Shown: in pieces, positions 14,343-17,216 of the stretch | How the letters are laid out: each line of letters begins with the position of its first letter | Position numbering within the stretch: the first letter of the stretch is position 1 | From: DAOUJI01 sp034422875 | Lineage (GTDB): Bacteria > Chloroflexota > Dehalococcoidia > Lucifugimonadales > JAGWBF01 | DNA length: 17,216 nt | Assembly: GCA_034422875.1 (NCBI GenBank) | Contig: DAOUJI010000087.1 | Coordinates: 1-17,216, forward strand | Direction: 5' to 3' | Translations under genes and position numbers: made by a program | Notes under the pieces: generated by a model | What the model saw: only the letters and a program-made list of their open reading frames with translations | Told to the model about the DNA's origin: nothing | Database searches by the model: none

Positions 14343-14368
14343 CGGGACGAGCCTTGCAGCTCGTCCCG
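14343..14368 (-). terminator. Rho-independent terminator of the DUF2680-like gene
   Basis: CGGGACGAGC (14343-14352) and GCTCGTCCCG (14359-14368) form a perfect ten-base stem with a six-base loop. On the minus strand it is followed by CTTCTCTTTG, a broken T-rich run. It lies 30 bases after the stop of the gene at 14398-14835. Confidence 0.75.
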
Positions 14369-14397
14369 TCGATGGCCTCGTGGATTCCGTAAGCTCG

Positions 14398-14835
14398 TTA
14401 CTCGGTCGAAGCGCCTTTGTCTTTGTCAAAGTAGCCGGACTTGCCCTTACCGTAGAAGCCGAAGCCCTTTCCACCCTTCCAGCCGCCATGACCTCCGCGC
14501 TTGAACATAGGGAAGACGTCATCGGGCCGGTCCTGGAACCATTCAAGATAGTCATCGGCCTGGTCCTGGGTGATAAGTCCCTTCTCCACCTTGGCATCGA
14601 GCATGGCCTCAACCCGTTCCTCGGCCATCTCATTCCTGGCCTGCTCAAAGGCGTCGCTGACCGTGTCCTCGTCGAGTTCAAGAATGGAGGCCACCTTGGA
14701 TATGAACGTGCTCTTGGGAGAGTTCCCATCTCCATCCGCGTCGCTGAGTCCGCCGGTGGCAAACCCGGCCCCTACGCTAAGGCCTGCCGCCAGAATCCCC
14801 ACGGCCACGATGACCAGCAGCCATTTCCTTCTCAT
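14398..14835 (-). CDS. Small exported DUF2680-like protein with Gly/Lys/aromatic tail
   Basis: A 145-residue protein with an N-terminal signal peptide or anchor (about 1-28, MRRKWLLVIVAVGILAAGLSVGAGFATG). A helical domain at about 42-95 contains KVASILELDEDTVSDAFEQARNE and KVEKGLITQDQADDYLEWFQDRP. This arrangement, a two-part helix with a G(L/K)(I/L)TQ(D/E)QAD motif, resembles DUF2680/YckD-type exported proteins. The last 35 residues are rich in Gly, Lys, Trp, Phe and Tyr. GGAAGGAGACGAG precedes the ATG. It is flanked by its own terminator downstream and the terminator of LLM 3 upstream, so it is a single-gene unit. A TTGACA (14940-14935) lies 100 bases upstream without a matching -10. Function is unknown; a role at the cell surface is a guess from the signal peptide. 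Confidence 0.75.
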   Translation of the reverse strand: MRRKWLLVIVAVGILAAGLSVGAGFATGGLSDADGDGNSPKSTFISKVASILELDEDTVSDAFEQARNEMAEERVEAMLDAKVEKGLITQDQADDYLEWFQDRPDDVFPMFKRGGHGGWKGGKGFGFYGKGKSGYFDKDKGASTE

Positions 14836-14953
14836 ACTCGTCTCCTTCCCCTACTCGGTGGATGGTTTCGGTGGCTGTCGGGATGTCCCGGGCCCGTCCC
14901 CACAACGACCACGACAGCCACCATACCAACGGGGTGTCAAGGAAATGTTAATC

Positions 14954-14963
14954 TTGGCGCCAA
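14954..14963. promoter_or_regulatory. Palindrome TTGGCGCCAA upstream of the DUF2680-like gene
   Basis: A perfect ten-base palindrome without spacer, about 120 bases upstream of the gene at 14835 and just beyond a TTGACA hexamer. It could be an operator, but a single palindrome of this size may be chance. Confidence 0.25.
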
Positions 14964-14979
14964 TTTAGCGGACTTCCTC

Positions 14980-15014
14980 AAAAAGGTGAGACCCCCGCCG
15001 TAAGCGAGGGCCTC
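14980..15014 (-). terminator. Rho-independent terminator of LLM 3
   Basis: A stem of three paired triplets, GAG/CTC, CCC/GGG and CGC/GCG, separated by single mismatches (14988-14998 with 15004-15014; loop 14999-15003). On the minus strand it is followed after three bases by TTTTT (14984-14980). It lies 31 bases after the LLM 3 stop. Confidence 0.7.
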
Positions 15015-15045
15015 TTGTCTCCAACTATCCAGCCGGGTTACTGAC

Positions 15046-16230
15046 TTACACGATGGGCTCGGCGATGCCCATCTTCTTCACCTCTGGAAGCACTTCCTTG
15101 GCGAAGAGTTCCATGCTCTTCCGTGCCTTGTCCATGGGCATGCCGCCGTAGCGGGCGAACCCGAACATGTGCATCGGCGAAGTCGTCTCGATGGCCAACT
15201 TGATCTTGGCTATGCACTGCTCCGGCGTACCGATGCATGTCCCGGCCTCGGCGCGGAGCCGTTCCGTCTCTTCCAGCGAGTGGAAGGCCGCCCGGTCAGA
15301 TGCCGCCTGCTCATGGGAGGATGGAGGGTCGGCCTCGTTGGGCACCGGAGCGTCCGCCCCATACTGCTCGTATCCTGACGTGGCCTTGAAGTGTTCAGGG
15401 TCATCGAACTCGTAGTGCTTGGTGGCCGAGTAATTGAATCCAGCCATCCAGCGGCTGTATCCCTCTTCGGCCTCGTCCTCAGTCTCGGCGCAGTACATGA
15501 ACACGCCCACCACTGGGTTCCTGGGTTTCATGCCGGCTTCTCCGCGGGTGCGGTTGTAGAACTTCAAGTCGGCGATGTGATCGTCCCACGGCTTCTGGGG
15601 AATGATCATCAGGCCGGCGCCCAGGTGGGCAGCCGTCTCAATGCTGGGAGGCGTCACCGACGAGATGTACACCTTGTCCATCAGGTTCTTGGACCTGGGG
15701 GCTGGGCGTATCACCGTCTCCGGAATCTGGAAGAACTTGCCGTCGTAGGAGAATGAGTTCTGGGTGAGTCCCAGTCTGATTATCTCGAAAGCTTCCCGAA
15801 ACCGTTCGCGGGAGGTGTCCATGGGTATGCGGAACCGCTCGAACTCGTACCTGGCCAGGCCTCGTCCGAACCCTATTATGAACTCCCTGTCCTCGCCGAG
15901 CATGATGTCCACCAGGGCTATCTGCTCAGCCACCCTCACCGGGTCGTGCCAGGGCAGGACCACCACCATGGTGGCAACGTCCAGCTTGGGGTTCCTTCCG
16001 GCATAGTAGGAGATTAGCTGCAGGCAGTCCGGCGCCATGCAGTAGGGGTCGAAGTGGTGTTCCGGAGACCAGACCGAGTCGAATCCCAGGTCCTCAGCCA
16101 GGTCCGTCAGCTGGAAGGTCTCGGTGGTCAGTTGATGGTCGGGCGTCTCCGGATCTTTGGAGTAATCAGCAGCCAGGTGTCTATCCCAGTCATGCCAGTT
16201 GGCATTAAGATGGGCAATGCCGAATTTCAC
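15046..16230 (-). CDS. LLM class flavin-dependent oxidoreductase 3
   Basis: A 394-residue luciferase-like protein and close paralogue of LLM 1. Shared blocks include MKFG, PEHHFDPY (56-63), TMVVVLPWHDPVRVAE (87-102), GFGRGLARYEFERF, FFQIPETVIRPAP (166-178), GLMIIPQKPW (206-215), KPRNPVVGVFMYC (235-247), KHYEFDDPEHF (271-281), IGTPEQC (333-339) and ARKSMELFAKEVLPE (369-383). Between GYEQY (287-291) and IGTPEQC it has about 20 more residues than LLM 1, a Pro/Ser/Glu-rich loop. The start is GTG, supported by GAAGGAGG seven bases upstream. It is monocistronic, with its own promoter and terminator. It probably acts on a compound related to that of LLM 1, by paralogy; the cofactor, F420 or FMN, cannot be told apart here. 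Confidence 0.93.
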   Translation of the reverse strand: MKFGIAHLNANWHDWDRHLAADYSKDPETPDHQLTTETFQLTDLAEDLGFDSVWSPEHHFDPYCMAPDCLQLISYYAGRNPKLDVATMVVVLPWHDPVRVAEQIALVDIMLGEDREFIIGFGRGLARYEFERFRIPMDTSRERFREAFEIIRLGLTQNSFSYDGKFFQIPETVIRPAPRSKNLMDKVYISSVTPPSIETAAHLGAGLMIIPQKPWDDHIADLKFYNRTRGEAGMKPRNPVVGVFMYCAETEDEAEEGYSRWMAGFNYSATKHYEFDDPEHFKATSGYEQYGADAPVPNEADPPSSHEQAASDRAAFHSLEETERLRAEAGTCIGTPEQCIAKIKLAIETTSPMHMFGFARYGGMPMDKARKSMELFAKEVLPEVKKMGIAEPIV

Positions 16231-16279
16231 GTTGAGCCTCCTTCAGTTCCATGAACCTTAGCCTTTTCGCAGCATGGGC

Positions 16280-16308
16280 AGTATATCTTGTCGACTCCTA
16301 TGCGTCAA
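16280..16308 (-). promoter_or_regulatory. Predicted sigma-70 type promoter of LLM 3
   Basis: On the minus strand TTGACG (16308-16303), a 17-base spacer and TATACT (16285-16280) lie 50 bases before the GTG start. Both hexamers and the spacer length are identical to the promoter of LLM 1, and the match extends to TTTGACG. Confidence 0.6.
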
Positions 16309-16309
16309 A

Positions 16310-16329
16310 GCCGCCGACTCTCCGGCGGC
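16310..16329. other. GC-rich inverted repeat beside the LLM 3 promoter
   Basis: GCCGCCG (16310-16316) pairs with CGGCGGC (16323-16329) around a six-base loop. It directly abuts the -35 of LLM 3, and lies in the leader of the ribonuclease D gene or, if a longer start is used, in its first codons. It has no T-run. It may be an operator shared by the two divergent genes. Confidence 0.35.
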
Positions 16330-16365
16330 CCCGACCCGCGCCTGAAACCGCCCCTGCAAGTTCTG

Positions 16366-17216
16366 ATGAAACATAGCTCCAGACCCGTGACAGTGGTGAC
16401 CAGCGCCGCAGGACTGGCGGAGGCAGTTCGTCACGCCTACGATCATCCTCATGTGGCCGTTGACTTGGAGTCCAACGGTTTCCACAGATACCCTGAACAT
16501 ATTTGCCTGGTCCAACTTGGGGTCGGCGAGTCCGTGTACATCGTCGATCCCCTGGCCATCGACGACGTGAGTCCTTTAGGACGGCTCCTGGCGGACGACA
16601 GCGTAGAGAAGGTCATGCATTCGGCGGACTACGACATCAGGAGCCTGGACCGGGACTGGAGTTTCCATACGGCTGCGTTGTTTGACACCAGCATCGCTGC
16701 TGCGTTCCTTGGCTCCTCCAGACTGGGGCTGGATGCAGTCCTCAAGGAGTATCTAGGCGTGGAAGTGACCAAGACCAAACGCATCCAGAGGTCGGACTGG
16801 ACCCGGCGTCCATTGAGCAGCGAGGCTATGGAGTATGCGGCGGACGACGTCCGTCACCTGGTGTCCTTAAGGAACAAGCTTGGCGCAGAACTGTCCAGGC
16901 TCTCCAGGCTGGAGTGGGTTAAAGAGGAGTGTGAGCGTCTGAGCCGGGTGCGCAGCCAGCCGCCTGACCCGAATTGGGCCTTTCTGTCAATCAAGGGGCG
17001 TTCGGCGCTGGACGCAAGGGGCCTTGGGGTCCTCCGTTCTCTGCACCGGTTCAGGGAGCGGGAAGCGCTCCGACGGAACACGCCTCCGTTCAAGATAATA
17101 TCGAACGGGAAGCTGGTGGAACTGGCATCCTCTCCTGAGCGTGACCTTGGCTCAGTGGGAGGTCTGGGACGGTTCGGACGCGGCGCAGACATGGGCCGTC
17201 TCCGGGTGGCCATTCA
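16366..17216 (+). CDS. rnd: Ribonuclease D (DEDD 3'-5' exonuclease with HRDC domain), cut by window edge
   Basis: The reading frame runs off the right edge after 283 codons. The exonuclease domain shows all three DEDD motifs: Exo I AVDLES (Asp33, Glu35), Exo II HSADYDIRSL (85-94, Asp90) and Exo III YAADDVRHL (157-165, Tyr157 and Asp161). The stretch LGLDAVLKEYLGVEVTKTKRIQRSDWTRRPLS is typical of RNase D. An HRDC domain follows from about residue 205, with KGRSALDARGLGVLRSLHRFRE and PPFKIISNGKLVELASSP. RNase D trims the 3' ends of tRNA precursors and other stable RNAs. The start is uncertain: an ATG 22 codons upstream (16300) is in frame and open, but neither has a good ribosome binding site. 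The gene is divergent from LLM 3. Confidence 0.92.
   Translation, partial: MKHSSRPVTVVTSAAGLAEAVRHAYDHPHVAVDLESNGFHRYPEHICLVQLGVGESVYIVDPLAIDDVSPLGRLLADDSVEKVMHSADYDIRSLDRDWSFHTAALFDTSIAAAFLGSSRLGLDAVLKEYLGVEVTKTKRIQRSDWTRRPLSSEAMEYAADDVRHLVSLRNKLGAELSRLSRLEWVKEECERLSRVRSQPPDPNWAFLSIKGRSALDARGLGVLRSLHRFREREALRRNTPPFKIISNGKLVELASSPERDLGSVGGLGRFGRGADMGRLRVAI

Noticed and set aside
14935..14940. TTGACA on the minus strand upstream of the DUF2680-like gene, considered as a promoter
   Set aside because: At 16-18 bases spacing the -10 position reads CTGTCG or similar; a hexamer alone is not enough.
1..17216. CRISPR arrays, tRNA or rRNA genes, insertion sequences, attachment sites
   Set aside because: No regularly spaced direct repeats, cloverleaf-like sequences, rRNA-like sequences or transposase/integrase genes were recognised on reading both strands; this was done by eye, and a tool search could still find a weak case.

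Overview
The window looks like a piece of an uncultured Chloroflexota genome, probably Dehalococcoidia of the SAR202 type. This is an inference from gene content: three LLM-class flavin-dependent oxidoreductases in 17 kb, together with a zinc alcohol dehydrogenase, an Ldh-family dehydrogenase, an amidohydrolase and a secreted sugar-dehydrogenase-like lipoprotein. Expansion of flavin monooxygenases of this type is known from SAR202-like bacteria. The DNA is moderately GC-rich and genes sit in short, often overlapping runs. No rRNA, tRNA, CRISPR array or transposase was seen.

Layout. 1-2123 (minus): a DUF433/DUF5615 antitoxin/toxin-like pair, then LLM oxidoreductase 1 followed by a truncated zinc alcohol dehydrogenase. 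2487-5053 (plus): an Ldh-family oxidoreductase that lacks the usual histidine motifs, then a lipoprotein of the glucose/sorbosone dehydrogenase family. 5143-6342 (minus): a Fic AMP-transferase-like protein with a C-terminal winged helix, preceded by a regular array of inverted 9-mers over its promoter. 6609-7622 (minus): LLM oxidoreductase 2. 7748-12947 (plus): a four-gene tripartite export-type operon (very long HlyD/MacA-like adaptor, MacB-type ATPase, MacB-type permease, and a membrane-anchored protein with two DUF5666-like repeats and glycine-rich linkers). 12949-13351: two inverted REP-like hairpins, the second lying inside the 3' end of a GIY-YIG nuclease gene. 13396-16230 (minus): amidohydrolase, small exported DUF2680-like protein, and LLM oxidoreductase 3, with two good terminators. 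16366-17216 (plus): ribonuclease D, cut by the window edge.

How they fit together. The LLM enzymes, alcohol dehydrogenase, Ldh homologue and amidohydrolase fit catabolism of diverse organic acids, ketones or cyclic compounds, but no substrate can be read from sequence. LLM 1 and LLM 3 are close paralogues and carry identical promoter hexamers (TTGACG, 17-base spacer, TATACT), which suggests coordinated expression. The ABC operon is probably an exporter or an envelope lipid/peptide mover whose fourth gene is a co-evolved accessory protein.

The most unusual items are: the REP-like hairpin pair with a conserved loop, compensating stem changes and a linked GIY-YIG nuclease; the operator array in front of fic; the shared LLM promoter; the Ldh and amidohydrolase homologues missing canonical active-site residues; and the 743-residue adaptor sharing a glycine-rich tail style with the last protein of its operon.
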